Positions 27,344 to 35,695 are shown, numbered from the stretch's first letter. The stretch: 64,000 nucleotides of DNA from CAVVDT01 sp963747005 (GCA_963747005.1 CAVVDT010000008.1:558001-622000); one strand, 5' to 3'. Numbers and translations are program-made. The notes: a model not told the origin generated them from the sequence alone.

Positions 27344-28701
27344 TACGCCCGGTCGGTGAGCCCCTTGAGGATCGCGGGGAGTTGCCCGAAGCCGGGGCGG
27401 TCGTAGCGGGTGAGCTTGGCGTGAGCCATAGGGACGGCCAAGCGGGCGCCCTCGGGCTCTGCAAGGCACAGGCGGGCGAAGTTGGCGATGATAGAGGAGC
27501 CGATCATCTCCCGGTCCTTGGCAGCCTTGGTGGTGGGCTTGCGGTCGCGCCTCTTAGGTGCTGGCGGTGGGGGAGCCTTGCGGGCTGCTTCCGCACGCAT
27601 CTGTTGACGGAGAGTGGCGAGGCGCTGCCCCATCACGCGGCCATGGCGGCGGATCATTGCGTCAAGGTCCCGCGCGGTATCCTCGGGGCGCTCCGTGGGG
27701 GTCGGCGGGGAGGGCGGCGATGGTGAGGCGGGAGCGGGCTCGCTGAGGAGCAATAGGGCCTCTGCCGTGATGGCCTGCATGGCGGGGGACCGTGAGGTGA
27801 GCCATGGGTCGAAGAACAGGATAGGGGACTTGGAATGAGGGAGTGCTATCCCATCATCATCATTACCCTTGGGGGCGGCCCTAGTGGCTCCCCGGTCAGG
27901 GGATGCCCTCTCCTCGTTCCCTCCCTCTCCCTCTGTTGGCTCGGAGCCGGTCACTTGTGCCACCTTGCGGCATCCACCCACTAAGGGGCCACCTAGGGAT
28001 ACCAATAGTGGGGATCTAACCGAAATATGCCGAATTTTTGGATTACCTGTGCTTGCCCTTCGCTCGGCCTCGGTCCCACGCTTGCGCGTCGACTCGCTGG
28101 CCGCCATCGCCACAATCTGCGGCACCAACTGATCGGAAACGGTGCTCAGCGCGTCATCAAGCATCTTGCCAAGATGGCTTCGAAGTCGGCCCTCGCAGCG
28201 TGGATACTTCGGCGGCAGCAACTCATCAGCCCTCGTCACCTTCAGGCCGGCTCCGCGACGATGCACCGGCCGTGCGAGGTTGGCAAAAATGTACTCCCGT
28301 TCGCGCCAGTCAATGTGCTTCGCCGCAAGGCATGCCCGGATGGCGAGACCTTTTTCGAGCAGCCACCAGCCGGTTGCGCCGCTCTCTCGCGCCCGTGCCA
28401 GGATTACCCTAACCCGTTGGTCGGATTTCAGGCCGCGCACGCGCCATACCGTCTCCGGCTGCCCCGCTGCCGCTAGCATTCGTTCCATTGCGGTCACTGC
28501 CCGTTGCACGTCGGGCCGCTCTCGGATGGGCTTGAGGACGCGCCTCGTGGCCCGCTCATAAGGTTTGCGCTCTGCCAGCGTGAGGCTCTTGCGGTTTGCG
28601 GAACCGGTCCGGCGCCGTTGCTGGTGGTGCTTTTTGCATAGGGCAAATTTGCGAGTGCTTGCCGTGATGAGACCGTGCGCCTGCCGCCCGCAGCCAAGCA
28701 C
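27343..28701 (-). CDS. Hypothetical protein with N-terminal zinc-finger-like segment
   Basis: At least 452 residues from a GTG at 28701. The N-terminus LGCGRQAHG...ALCKKHHQQRRRTGS resembles the small C/C/C/H zinc fingers found beside mobile-element nucleases. One expected cysteine lies four codons upstream of this GTG (CTV-LGC), and the frame stays open back to the TAG that ends the preceding gene, so the true start is unclear. The middle (residues 40-200) is helical, then comes a low-complexity Pro/Ser/Glu linker and a basic C-terminal region (KRRDRKPTTKAAKDREMIG). It is coupled to the polymerase-like gene. Confidence 0.6.
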   Translation of the reverse strand: MLGCGRQAHGLITASTRKFALCKKHHQQRRRTGSANRKSLTLAERKPYERATRRVLKPIRERPDVQRAVTAMERMLAAAGQPETVWRVRGLKSDQRVRVILARARESGATGWWLLEKGLAIRACLAAKHIDWREREYIFANLARPVHRRGAGLKVTRADELLPPKYPRCEGRLRSHLGKMLDDALSTVSDQLVPQIVAMAASESTRKRGTEAERRASTGNPKIRHISVRSPLLVSLGGPLVGGCRKVAQVTGSEPTEGEGGNEERASPDRGATRAAPKGNDDDGIALPHSKSPILFFDPWLTSRSPAMQAITAEALLLLSEPAPASPSPPSPPTPTERPEDTARDLDAMIRRHGRVMGQRLATLRQQMRAEAARKAPPPPAPKRRDRKPTTKAAKDREMIGSSIIANFARLCLAEPEGARLAVPMAHAKLTRYDRPGFGQLPAILKGLTDRA

Positions 28702-28773
28702 AGTGCAGCGACGTGGTGATTGTGCCCGGCGCGGGCGGCGATGTCCGCTTTGCGGTCCTGCCGATTGTTCATG

Positions 28774-29499
28774 CTACTTGTCGTCGGTATCGTCCAACTC
28801 GGGCAGTGGCCCCAGCGGCATCGCGTCCAGCACCGCGAAGGCATCCGCCAGCATTTGCCTGAACGCTTCCCGTGGCATGGTGGCGTCCCCACCGCATTCA
28901 TCGAAGGTACGCATCACGTCCTCCATTAGGTCCGTCCGCGTGCGCTTGGCGTCGGGGTCCGGCGCAAGACGCATGTTCGACCGGCGGTAGTCATGGTGCG
29001 TCATGCTCTCGGGACGCTTCCAAGGAGAATAACGCCCGATCTGAGTCACCTTCTGCCCTGCCGGACAGTCGGCAACAGCACGCAGAAACGCCAAGTTGGG
29101 TACCATCGGCAGCGAGACGGTCACGTAGAAGTTGCCGCGCCGGTCATTGTTGTGGGGACCGGGATTGTGGTTCTTGTTGAACCTGTACCTGGCCCCCACT
29201 GCATCTAGCAGCCGCATGACAGCGAACGCCGGTAGGTCGAATATCCTTGCCGTGCGCCGCTCTCCGGCCGACTTCGGCTCATCCTCTGCGATGGTGACGG
29301 CCACCGCCGGTTTACCGGGCTCGTCAATCCATATCGTCACTTCCGTTATGGTACCGCAGGTTTCGGCTTCGCCATCGAAGCCAACGAGCAGCTTGGCGGG
29401 GTCGGGGTGCTTGCCGGCTAGTGCGGCTGACAGCCATTCATCGAGGGAAGCAAGGGCCTCATGCGTAATACGCAGGCCGAGGCGGTTTGGTTTCGGCAT
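28774..29499 (-). CDS. Hypothetical protein
   Basis: A 241-residue protein beginning MPKPNRLGLRITHEALASLD. The first half looks beta-rich (ITEVTIWIDEPGKPAVAVTI), and the last 30 residues are acidic (LPELDDTDDK). No known domain was recognised. The AGGAGAGTTCC stretch before the ATG supports the start. It is the first gene of a three-gene minus-strand run with the zinc-finger and polymerase-like genes. Confidence 0.65.
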   Translation of the reverse strand: MPKPNRLGLRITHEALASLDEWLSAALAGKHPDPAKLLVGFDGEAETCGTITEVTIWIDEPGKPAVAVTIAEDEPKSAGERRTARIFDLPAFAVMRLLDAVGARYRFNKNHNPGPHNNDRRGNFYVTVSLPMVPNLAFLRAVADCPAGQKVTQIGRYSPWKRPESMTHHDYRRSNMRLAPDPDAKRTRTDLMEDVMRTFDECGGDATMPREAFRQMLADAFAVLDAMPLGPLPELDDTDDK

Positions 29500-29579
29500 T
29501 GGAACTCTCCTTCACTTACATCGTCTGTCTCCGCTACTGCGGCGAGGGAGAACGAGATACCAAATGCCAAGGCGCCTTC

Positions 29580-30263
29580 CTACGGTGACAATTGTTCCCC
29601 ATCTTGTTCGGCTTTCAGCCTGCCGGAAATGAACAGCTTACGGACCCTAGGCCACGGGTTTGTATCCGTTGCCCTCAGATCGTTCTTCAGCCATTTCCAC
29701 ATCCTGCTTAGATGCGAAATCCGTTTCTTGATCTTGTTACCCGTCGAAGTGCCAAGGTCGATCAAATAGCAAACATACTCCGCTGCCACTTGTGGCGTGA
29801 CAGCGTGAACGAGAGACTTGTCCGCGTCGCCGCCAAGCCACTGGTCAAAGGCAGAGATCACGTAGCGATGCTTGCTTTCCGGGTCATCTAGGCCAGTTGT
29901 TTCGCGGTACCTGTCGAACATTCTTGCGGGTTTGTGCCAGATGGAGGCAGCCACGAGGTTTTCGGTAATGCACCGCTTGGCCTTCGGGCCATATTGAGGG
30001 TCATCTAGGGCGGCTGTGGCGCGGACGCGGAGAGCGCTCCTCTCTTCCGCCAGCGGGTCCGGCGGAAATATCGCCCGCTCCAAATCCTCAACAATCCCCA
30101 ACTCTACGGCCAGCCTTTTGGCCTCGTCTAGGCTGCTTGCGTAGAAGACAGCGCTACGCTTTAGGGGCGTATCGGTGAGGTCGCCGATCTGCCGCGCCTT
30201 CGGTACTGTCATCCAAACCCGAAACCCGCTCCCGTGCGCTCGAACGCCCCATGCCATGGTCAT
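29580..30263 (-). pseudogene. Truncated tyrosine recombinase (N-terminal DNA-binding part only)
   Basis: A 227-residue frame that resembles the arm-binding and SAM-like core-binding regions of phage-type integrases (SAFDQWLGGDADKSLV, AAEYVCYLIDLGTSTG, KIKKRISHLSRMWKWL). It stops at GEQLSP, where the catalytic domain with R-H-R-Y should begin, and none is found downstream. The ATG at 30263 overlaps the stop of the upstream resolvase frame (ATGA), so the two were once a coupled recombination module. Confidence 0.7.
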
Positions 30264-31025
30264 GCCTCCATCCTGGCAATTCGCTCGCGTACCCGTTGCA
30301 CTGTCTGCGCCGTCCATCGGCCACCTCGTGGCGTCAGCACGCTGCGCTCATTCAGCGCCCCAGCAATGCCGTTTGCCGAGCGATGCCCGCGTACCTCCAG
30401 ATCGGTGATGATGGGCTGCAAACGCCGCGCGAATGCGTCAGCGTCCCCCTTGATGGCAGCGAGCCCGGCGCGGTTGCCACGCGCGGACCGTCGGGTCCGA
30501 ACGCGGCGGCGCCTTAGGATTGCCGAGCTTCAGCGGCGTCTTGCCGTCCCCCTTCACTCCGCGTTCCTTGGCCGCACGCAAGGCTGCCTTTGTCCGTTCG
30601 GAGATTAACCGCGCCTCCTCCTCAGCCACAGCCGCCATGATGCTGAGCACCATACGGCTAGCAGAAGGAATGTCGCAGGCGCGAAACTCGACGCCGGCCT
30701 CTTGCAGGCCCGACAGGAAATGCAGGTTGCGGCTCAGCCGATCCAGCCGCGCTATGAGCAAGATGCCGCCGGCCAGTCGGGCATGTTCAAGCGCCTTCGC
30801 CAACTCGGGCCTATCGGATCGTCGGCCGCTCTCCACCTCGACGTATTCGGCTAGCAACTCAGCGCCGCCCCCGTTCTCGCCGGCTAGGAACGCGGTGACG
30901 GCTTGGCGCTGTGCCTCGATACCCAAACCGGAGCGCCCTTGCCTGTCAGTCGAGACGCGGAGATATGAGATATAGCGGCGCGGCGCGGCGGCAGCGCCAA
31001 GGGATGCGGGCTTGTGGGTACGCAT
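30260..31025 (-). pseudogene. Small serine recombinase (resolvase/invertase), frameshifted
   Basis: The first frame (30438-31025) gives the resolvase catalytic domain, with ISYLRVSTDRQGRSGLG including the active serine, LLIARLDRLSRN and EARLISERTKAALRAAKERG. It then loses homology at about 30481-30486. One base over, the frame resumes with the usual C-terminal helix-turn-helix region (GALNERSVLTPRGGRWTAQT, then VQRVRERIARM) and ends at 30260. One extra base therefore breaks the gene. The 5' end has a strong GAGGAG site. Confidence 0.8.
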
Positions 31026-31030
31026 GGCGG

Positions 31031-31159
31031 TTACTCCTCACGACAACTGGCGACAGCGGCGCGGACCGGCAAGCGATGCACGAAGGGTGCCAACTCGCGC
31101 TCGCCAATCGGCCGGGGCCGGATGGTGGCGAGAATGACGCTGGTAACTCGTGCACGCAT
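31031..31159 (-). CDS. Small ORF upstream of the resolvase, unknown
   Basis: A 42-residue frame (MRARVTSVILATIRPRPIGE...) with GAGG 7 nt before its ATG. It ends 5 nt before the resolvase start, and its last codons (CREE) contain the resolvase ribosome site. The arrangement suggests a leader peptide or a coupled small protein. No homology is recognised. Confidence 0.35.
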   Translation of the reverse strand: MRARVTSVILATIRPRPIGERELAPFVHRLPVRAAVASCREE

Positions 31160-31303
31160 GGGGTTGCCTCGTGGTGCCGTCTGGGCGCGGAAGGGCGAGC
31201 CGCACAGAGGCGCGTCCGGCTCTTTCCCTCGATGATGACGGAATACCACCAGGGAGGCCGCACAGCGCGGGAACGCCATGCGGCTAACCTTGGGGCACTC
31301 GCG

Positions 31304-31576
31304 CTAGGCAATGGCCGCTGCAAGCGCCACGCGGCGTTCATCGGCGGCGGCGTTGAGTTGCTTCATAATGGCGATTGCCTCTTGCCGCGTGGCGACAGGC
31401 GGCCTACCGCGCCCGACCGTCCCGTTATCCAGCCGCCACGTCCAGCCGATTGTCTCCATGATCCATTGCTGGCGCTTTGCGGCGCTCCACCATGGGCAGG
31501 CGCCATAGATGCTTGCGGTTACGCCCGTCTCGACGTTGCGCCAGCGCCGCGCTTCAACGACCTCGATTATACGCAT
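31304..31576 (-). CDS. Hypothetical protein
   Basis: A 90-residue protein starting MRIIEVVEARRWRNVETG, rich in Trp and Arg (ACPWWSAAKRQQWIMETIG). The C-terminal helix looks like EAIAIMKQLNAAADERR. GGAG lies 8 nt before the ATG. No domain is recognised, though its even composition suggests a real conserved small protein. Its initiation region nearly duplicates that of the resolvase. Confidence 0.6.
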   Translation of the reverse strand: MRIIEVVEARRWRNVETGVTASIYGACPWWSAAKRQQWIMETIGWTWRLDNGTVGRGRPPVATRQEAIAIMKQLNAAADERRVALAAAIA

Positions 31577-31603
31577 GGTGGTTACTCCGTTACTGACAGG
31601 CAC

Positions 31604-32051
31604 CCCTGATTGGGTATCTTCACGAATACCCTAACGGTGGTTTGAGCGTTTGTGAAACAATTGCTTGCGGCATGGTTAAGGGGCGATTGGCGCGGCTAGG
31701 GAGTCCATACAGCGCGGTTGATCCGCAGCCTGGCAAGGCTTGCGGGCGCATTGCCTTGGCGCTCTGACGGACTCCCTAGGCCGGCGCAAGGGCCGTCCCG
31801 TGGCGAGGCTTGCGGCAGCGGGGCGGCGCGGTCGATCTACGGGCGGGTGCATCGGGCATAGGCATAGGGGGACCGGCCGGCGGTTGCGGTGCTGCTGGCA
31901 GCGAAGCTAACCCTCTCCCTCATCTCAACGCGAAATCCGGGGCGGGGCCGGGGTAGAGGGGGGAATTCACGGCCGCTCATGCGTGGTTCTGCCTCTCACG
32001 TGAGCGACCCCTGAAAAAATCTCGGGCCTCCCCATCGCCCAAGGGCAGACA
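31604..32051. other. 448-nt non-coding gap with inverted and direct repeats
   Basis: No convincing gene on either strand. It holds a perfect 11-bp inverted repeat (CTAGGGAGTCC at 31696-31706, complement at 31769-31779), a near-repeat of GGCAAGGCTTGCGG (about 31732 and 31803), and, close to the methyltransferase stop, a hairpin formed by CGCTCATGCGTG and CACGTGAGCG (about 31974-32005) that could terminate the methyltransferase transcript. It is a candidate replication or transfer origin, or an RNA gene. Confidence 0.5.
31696..31779. repeat. Inverted repeat, 11-bp perfect arms, 62-bp loop
   Basis: CTAGGGAGTCC at 31696-31706 and GGACTCCCTAG at 31769-31779. The loop contains a further CAAGGC/GCCTTG pair, so the single strand could fold into a branched stem. 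Confidence 0.7.
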
Positions 32052-33653
32052 TTAAAGCAGCGAGCCTTGCCGATCCTCACTCTCGCGCTCCGCTCGCTTG
32101 TAGCCTTCAGTGAACCCGAATGGCACCTGCGGGCGGCGGTTGTCGAGCACTTGGGCAGCCGTGAGGATTTGGACCCGTGGCACCTTCATGCCGCCCGTCT
32201 CATAGAAACCCGCTGAGGCGGCTTCCTTCTCCATCTCGCGCGTCGGTTCGTTGAGGGTGAGGAAGATGCCAAGGGCGGCCTTCTCGCGCTCCATGGTGCC
32301 CTTGAGGTCGCGCACGTCGCCGGACTTGGTGGCGCCGCCCTTGACGGAGATGATGGCGAACTGCGGCTTGCGGTCCGCGTCCCGGAAATGCAGATAGCCG
32401 TCAATGCCCCGGTCCATGCCCTTGCGGCCACCCTTGTATGGCTGCGCTCCGATGGTGGCGGTGATCCACTTTTGGAACTCATGCTTATCGCGCTCGGCAA
32501 GGTCACGGGCACCGGCCGGGTCTGTCGGCACGCCGTGCACCTCAAATGCGATGCGCGGGAACGCTTCCTTCAGCCGCCGCTCAACGAGCGAAATGGCAAG
32601 ATGCGTCACGTCAATGCCGACCCACTGCCGCCCCAGCTTCTGAGCCGCATGCACCGTAGTCCCGCAGCCGCAGAACGGATCGAGGATGAGATCACTTTCG
32701 TTGGATGACGCCGCAATGATCCGCTCAAGCAGGGCAACGGGCTTCTGCGTCGGGTAGCCAAGCCGCTCGCGGGCACGCATATTGATCGGCGGTATGTCAT
32801 CCCAAACGTCACCAACCGCGCGTCCCTTCGACTTATCCTCATAGCGAATGAGACGAGGCCAACCGCCGTCCGTCGGCAGGTAGATGCGACCCTCCTCATA
32901 AAGCTCATCGAGCTTCTCAACCGTTGTGGTCCAGTGGCGGCCGATGCTGGTCACATCGAAGCCGCGCCACGGGGCACCGCTGCGGCCGTGCCGGATGCCG
33001 GCGCCCGTCAATTCGCCGCGCTCATACCGCCGCCCGTTCTCATCGACCTTGCGATAATGGCTGGCCATATGCTTTTCCGACAGCGGGACATAAGGTCGGT
33101 TCCAAGTCTGACTGCCGTTGACTTTGGCATAGAAGAAAAGCACGTCATGCACCGGCCCCCACCTTCGGGCTGATGAGTGCGTGCCGGTTCGCTTCCAAAT
33201 CACCTCACTAAGGAAGTTGGGCGGTCCGAATATCGCGTCCAGGAGCGTCTTGAGGTAGTGGCTGGCGGTCGGGTCGCAATGCAGATACAGCGAGCCGGTG
33301 GGCTTCAAGACGCGGTGCAGTTCGATCAACCTCACCGCCATCATAGCCAGATAGGCCATCATGTCGTTTTCGCCGAGTGCCGAGCGCATGGCACGGAGCA
33401 TGATGGCTGCGTCGGAATGCGGCCCTGTCACGACTTCATCGAAGGCAAGCTCTGCCGTCTCGTTCCAGTGCCACGTATCCTCGAATGCCTCGATCTGCGC
33501 CTGGCTCTCCTCGCCGCCCGGCGCCTTGAACAGCACGTTGTAGGTGGCGTTGGAGTTGAACGGCGGATCGAGATAAATGAGGTCGACGCTATCTGACGCG
33601 ATGCTCTCTCGGAGCACCTTAAGGTTGTCGCCGTAATAGAGCGCGTTCGGCAT
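32052..33653 (-). CDS. Beta-class DNA methyltransferase with C-terminal Mrr-like nuclease domain
   Basis: A 533-residue protein. Motif IV (LIYLDPPFNSN, about residues 26-36) precedes motif I (LDPFCGCGTT, about 331-340), the beta-class order for N6-adenine or N4-cytosine methylation. After residue 395 comes a stretch with GMDRGIDGYLHF and FAIISVKGG, matching the Asp...x-V-K layout of Mrr-type PD-(D/E)XK nucleases, then VRDLKGTMEREKAALGIFLT. It could therefore be a single-chain restriction-modification enzyme or an orphan methyltransferase with an inactive nuclease. No separate restriction gene is adjacent. Confidence 0.88.
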   Translation of the reverse strand: MPNALYYGDNLKVLRESIASDSVDLIYLDPPFNSNATYNVLFKAPGGEESQAQIEAFEDTWHWNETAELAFDEVVTGPHSDAAIMLRAMRSALGENDMMAYLAMMAVRLIELHRVLKPTGSLYLHCDPTASHYLKTLLDAIFGPPNFLSEVIWKRTGTHSSARRWGPVHDVLFFYAKVNGSQTWNRPYVPLSEKHMASHYRKVDENGRRYERGELTGAGIRHGRSGAPWRGFDVTSIGRHWTTTVEKLDELYEEGRIYLPTDGGWPRLIRYEDKSKGRAVGDVWDDIPPINMRARERLGYPTQKPVALLERIIAASSNESDLILDPFCGCGTTVHAAQKLGRQWVGIDVTHLAISLVERRLKEAFPRIAFEVHGVPTDPAGARDLAERDKHEFQKWITATIGAQPYKGGRKGMDRGIDGYLHFRDADRKPQFAIISVKGGATKSGDVRDLKGTMEREKAALGIFLTLNEPTREMEKEAASAGFYETGGMKVPRVQILTAAQVLDNRRPQVPFGFTEGYKRAERESEDRQGSLL

Positions 33654-33798
33654 GGTTTCCCCCCAGCTCGTTCGATTTTCGTTCTATACGGTCGGGGGCA
33701 GGGCGTCAACGATCTGCCTGGCCTGTCAACCGCTCGATGCTCAACTGCGCTAGCAGCATCCCGACCCAATTGCTGTTTCATGTCGGGCGCCGTGCGCT

Positions 33799-34501
33799 TC
33801 AACCGATAGAGGTTGAGGGAGCAGACGAAGTGCGGACGCAGACTTGATTGGCCGAGACGCATGAAACCTTATCCCGTGCTGCCGGGTCTTGCTGAGGCAT
33901 GGAAGCGAAGGATTGATATGCGAGGCTCATCGCGAATATCAGCATCGCGGTGAACAAGAGAAATAGGCCATTGCGAATGCGCCATGAATGCTGTTTCATT
34001 CCGCAGATGCCGGATGGTATTCATAATTTCTTGACGAGCCAGCGCTTCAGCCAGTACGTCGGTACTGCCCTTCTGTTGTTGCAATAAGAACTGCGTACCA
34101 TAACCGTACGAGGGCAATGTGCGGAGGGCGCCAATGGCGACAAATCCGGCCGACATGACGTAAAACAGGGCGAGGCCGATGATAATTGCAAGCGCTATCT
34201 TAACCGAGGGCAACGTCGCGGCGCCGATGACCAGGGCGGCACTGGAGCCGAGCACTGTGAGCCCGACTGAGAGCGATAACGTCAGCCTGAATGTCTTGTC
34301 GTCTGTCGCCGATGCTCGGGCACGCTCCTCCTTGAGCCGGCCATTGAGTTGATCAGATGAAAGTGAACCATAATTGGCGAACGCGGGGTCTTTGAGAATA
34401 TCGGCTTTCTCACAGCGTAGCCGGTGACGCCTTGCCCTAGCGAGATAGTAGATGAAGGGAAGGAGTTCTTCGGTTGTGCGCGAGAGGCACATAGCTGGCA
34501 T
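33799..34501 (-). CDS. Membrane protein of the ATP-grasp cassette, apparently frameshifted near its 3' end
   Basis: The first frame (33869-34501) encodes a helical N-terminus, two transmembrane helices (about residues 80-103 and 108-135) and the segment NTIRHLRNETAF. It then ends in a tail without a third helix. The +1 frame over 33799-33999 supplies a perfect continuation (SWRIRNGLFLLFTAMLIFAM, a third helix) and stops at 33799. This suggests either a one-base lesion or a frameshift at about 33967-33975. The start is 1 nt after the ATP-grasp stop. ATG 34501 or 34492 are both possible. Possible exporter or partner of the peptide; unknown family. Confidence 0.6.
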
Positions 34502-34502
34502 C

Positions 34503-35456
34503 CTATTCTTGCTTTGCAGCACCCATCAGCCATGATGCTATGGCTTCGTCAATTGGACGAGCCGTAGTCGATAGCCACCCCCACTCTCCAGTTGGATTGA
34601 TTTCAATGAAGTAGATGCCGTGAGTGGTTTCGACTAAGTCGATAGCTCCGAAGGCCAGGCCCAGGCGGTTTGTCAATAGACGGCAACGAGCAGCCATTTC
34701 GTCATCCATTGCGATGTCGCGGAACTCAAGCTCGGATTTCGGAATGACTCGCCAATCTCCGCCAATGCCGTTGCCGCCTGACAGGATTTGTACAGCAAAA
34801 ACGTCACGGCCAACGACGGTAACCCTAAGGTCCCGCTTTGGATTGAGGACATGTTGGGCTAGCAACGGCACAGCAGCCACCGCTTCGTCGCTTAGCTCGC
34901 GGCCTGAGGTGACTGTCGTATATGTAAAGAGGCAATCATCTGCATCGCGCAAGAGAACTGTATCTAAAGATTTTACCACAAAACGTTGCCGAAATGCCCG
35001 GCGAATACGACTTGCGTCATTGGTTACGATTGTGGGCGGAACGCAGAACCCGCACTCAGCCGCGATTGAAAGCTGATAAGGCTTCGACTCCGCGATATAT
35101 GTCGATTGAGGATGGTTCATCCAAGCGACATGCTGGAATACGCAGAGACCGCGAAGAAAGGCAGACCACTGAGAGCGCTCAAGCTGCTCGTCTGGGGTAA
35201 GAGGGGTCGGCGGCGTATTTCGCAGGAATACTGGCTGGCGGAACCATATGGCTCTCAAGTCCGCGCCAATAACATGGGCGCCGACAGGGCCACTAATTGT
35301 GAGACTGGGCGTAAACGGATCGAGAGTAAGGCGGTGCTCAGAAAGCTGCTCACGGTTCAGACGGACAAACGGAACTCCGCGCCGTTGGAGTTGAAGGGCA
35401 ACAAGGTCCGTTGAGAAGTCATAAAGGCCGGACAAAATCAAGACATGCGGGCTCAT
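34503..35456 (-). CDS. ATP-grasp peptide ligase, MvdD/RimK-like (graspetide-type maturase)
   Basis: A 317-residue ATP-grasp enzyme. The N-terminal pre-ATP-grasp domain (HVLILSGLYDFSTDLVALQL, ADLRAIWFRQP) is followed by the nucleotide-binding lobe (RRAFRQRFVVKSLDT) and the metal-binding end (FGAIDLVETTHGIYFIEINP). Such enzymes form ester or amide side-chain crosslinks in precursor peptides. The start overlaps the stop of the small upstream gene (ATGA), and the stop is 1 nt from the membrane-protein gene, so all three are coupled. Confidence 0.85.
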   Translation of the reverse strand: MSPHVLILSGLYDFSTDLVALQLQRRGVPFVRLNREQLSEHRLTLDPFTPSLTISGPVGAHVIGADLRAIWFRQPVFLRNTPPTPLTPDEQLERSQWSAFLRGLCVFQHVAWMNHPQSTYIAESKPYQLSIAAECGFCVPPTIVTNDASRIRRAFRQRFVVKSLDTVLLRDADDCLFTYTTVTSGRELSDEAVAAVPLLAQHVLNPKRDLRVTVVGRDVFAVQILSGGNGIGGDWRVIPKSELEFRDIAMDDEMAARCRLLTNRLGLAFGAIDLVETTHGIYFIEINPTGEWGWLSTTARPIDEAIASWLMGAAKQE

Positions 35457-35647
35457 TCCCCTTTTTGGTCTTCACCAGTCTCTTGATCGCACTTTTTGGT
35501 CGTTGGCCCCGTCGCCGAAACCGCTAATGGCTCGCCGTCTTTCAGCCAATAGCCTCTGGCGGGATCATAAAGTGCACCGTCGGGGATAGTAGGAATAATG
35601 CGGTACGGCCGCCGGGTCGCATACGTAATCAGGACATGTTCAGCCAT
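35453..35647 (-). CDS. Putative graspetide precursor peptide
   Basis: A 64-residue protein. The first ~45 residues (AEHVLITYATRRPYRIIPT...) would be the leader recognised by the ATP-grasp enzyme. The C-terminal end, SATGPTTKKCDQETGEDQK, is hydrophilic and pairs threonines and lysines with several Asp/Glu, as expected for an omega-ester or omega-amide core. A cysteine in the core is unusual. The ATG at 35647 is chosen because AAAGG lies 8 nt upstream. A TTG 6 codons earlier has no such site. The assignment rests on size, core composition and coupling to the ligase. Confidence 0.65.
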   Translation of the reverse strand: MAEHVLITYATRRPYRIIPTIPDGALYDPARGYWLKDGEPLAVSATGPTTKKCDQETGEDQKGE

Positions 35648-35655
35648 GCTGCAAG

Positions 35656-35695
35656 CCTTTATCAAATACTAGGCGAATTTATGTACTGATAAAGG
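35656..35695 (-). promoter_or_regulatory. Inverted repeat in the leader of the peptide gene, covering its ribosome site
   Basis: CCTTTATCA (35656-35664) and TGATAAAGG (35687-35695) are perfect 9-bp arms around a 22-bp AT-rich spacer. On the transcript, the arm nearer the gene contains the AAAGG ribosome site. The repeat could be a dimeric repressor operator (31 bp between arm centres) or an RNA stem that hides the ribosome site. Confidence 0.6.

Noticed and set aside
28494..28901. 135-codon minus-strand frame between the unknown gene and the zinc-finger gene
   Set aside because: It overlaps both genes in another frame and its long tail is low-complexity. Only its first codons (ATG 28773) were kept in mind as a possible real start after a frameshift.
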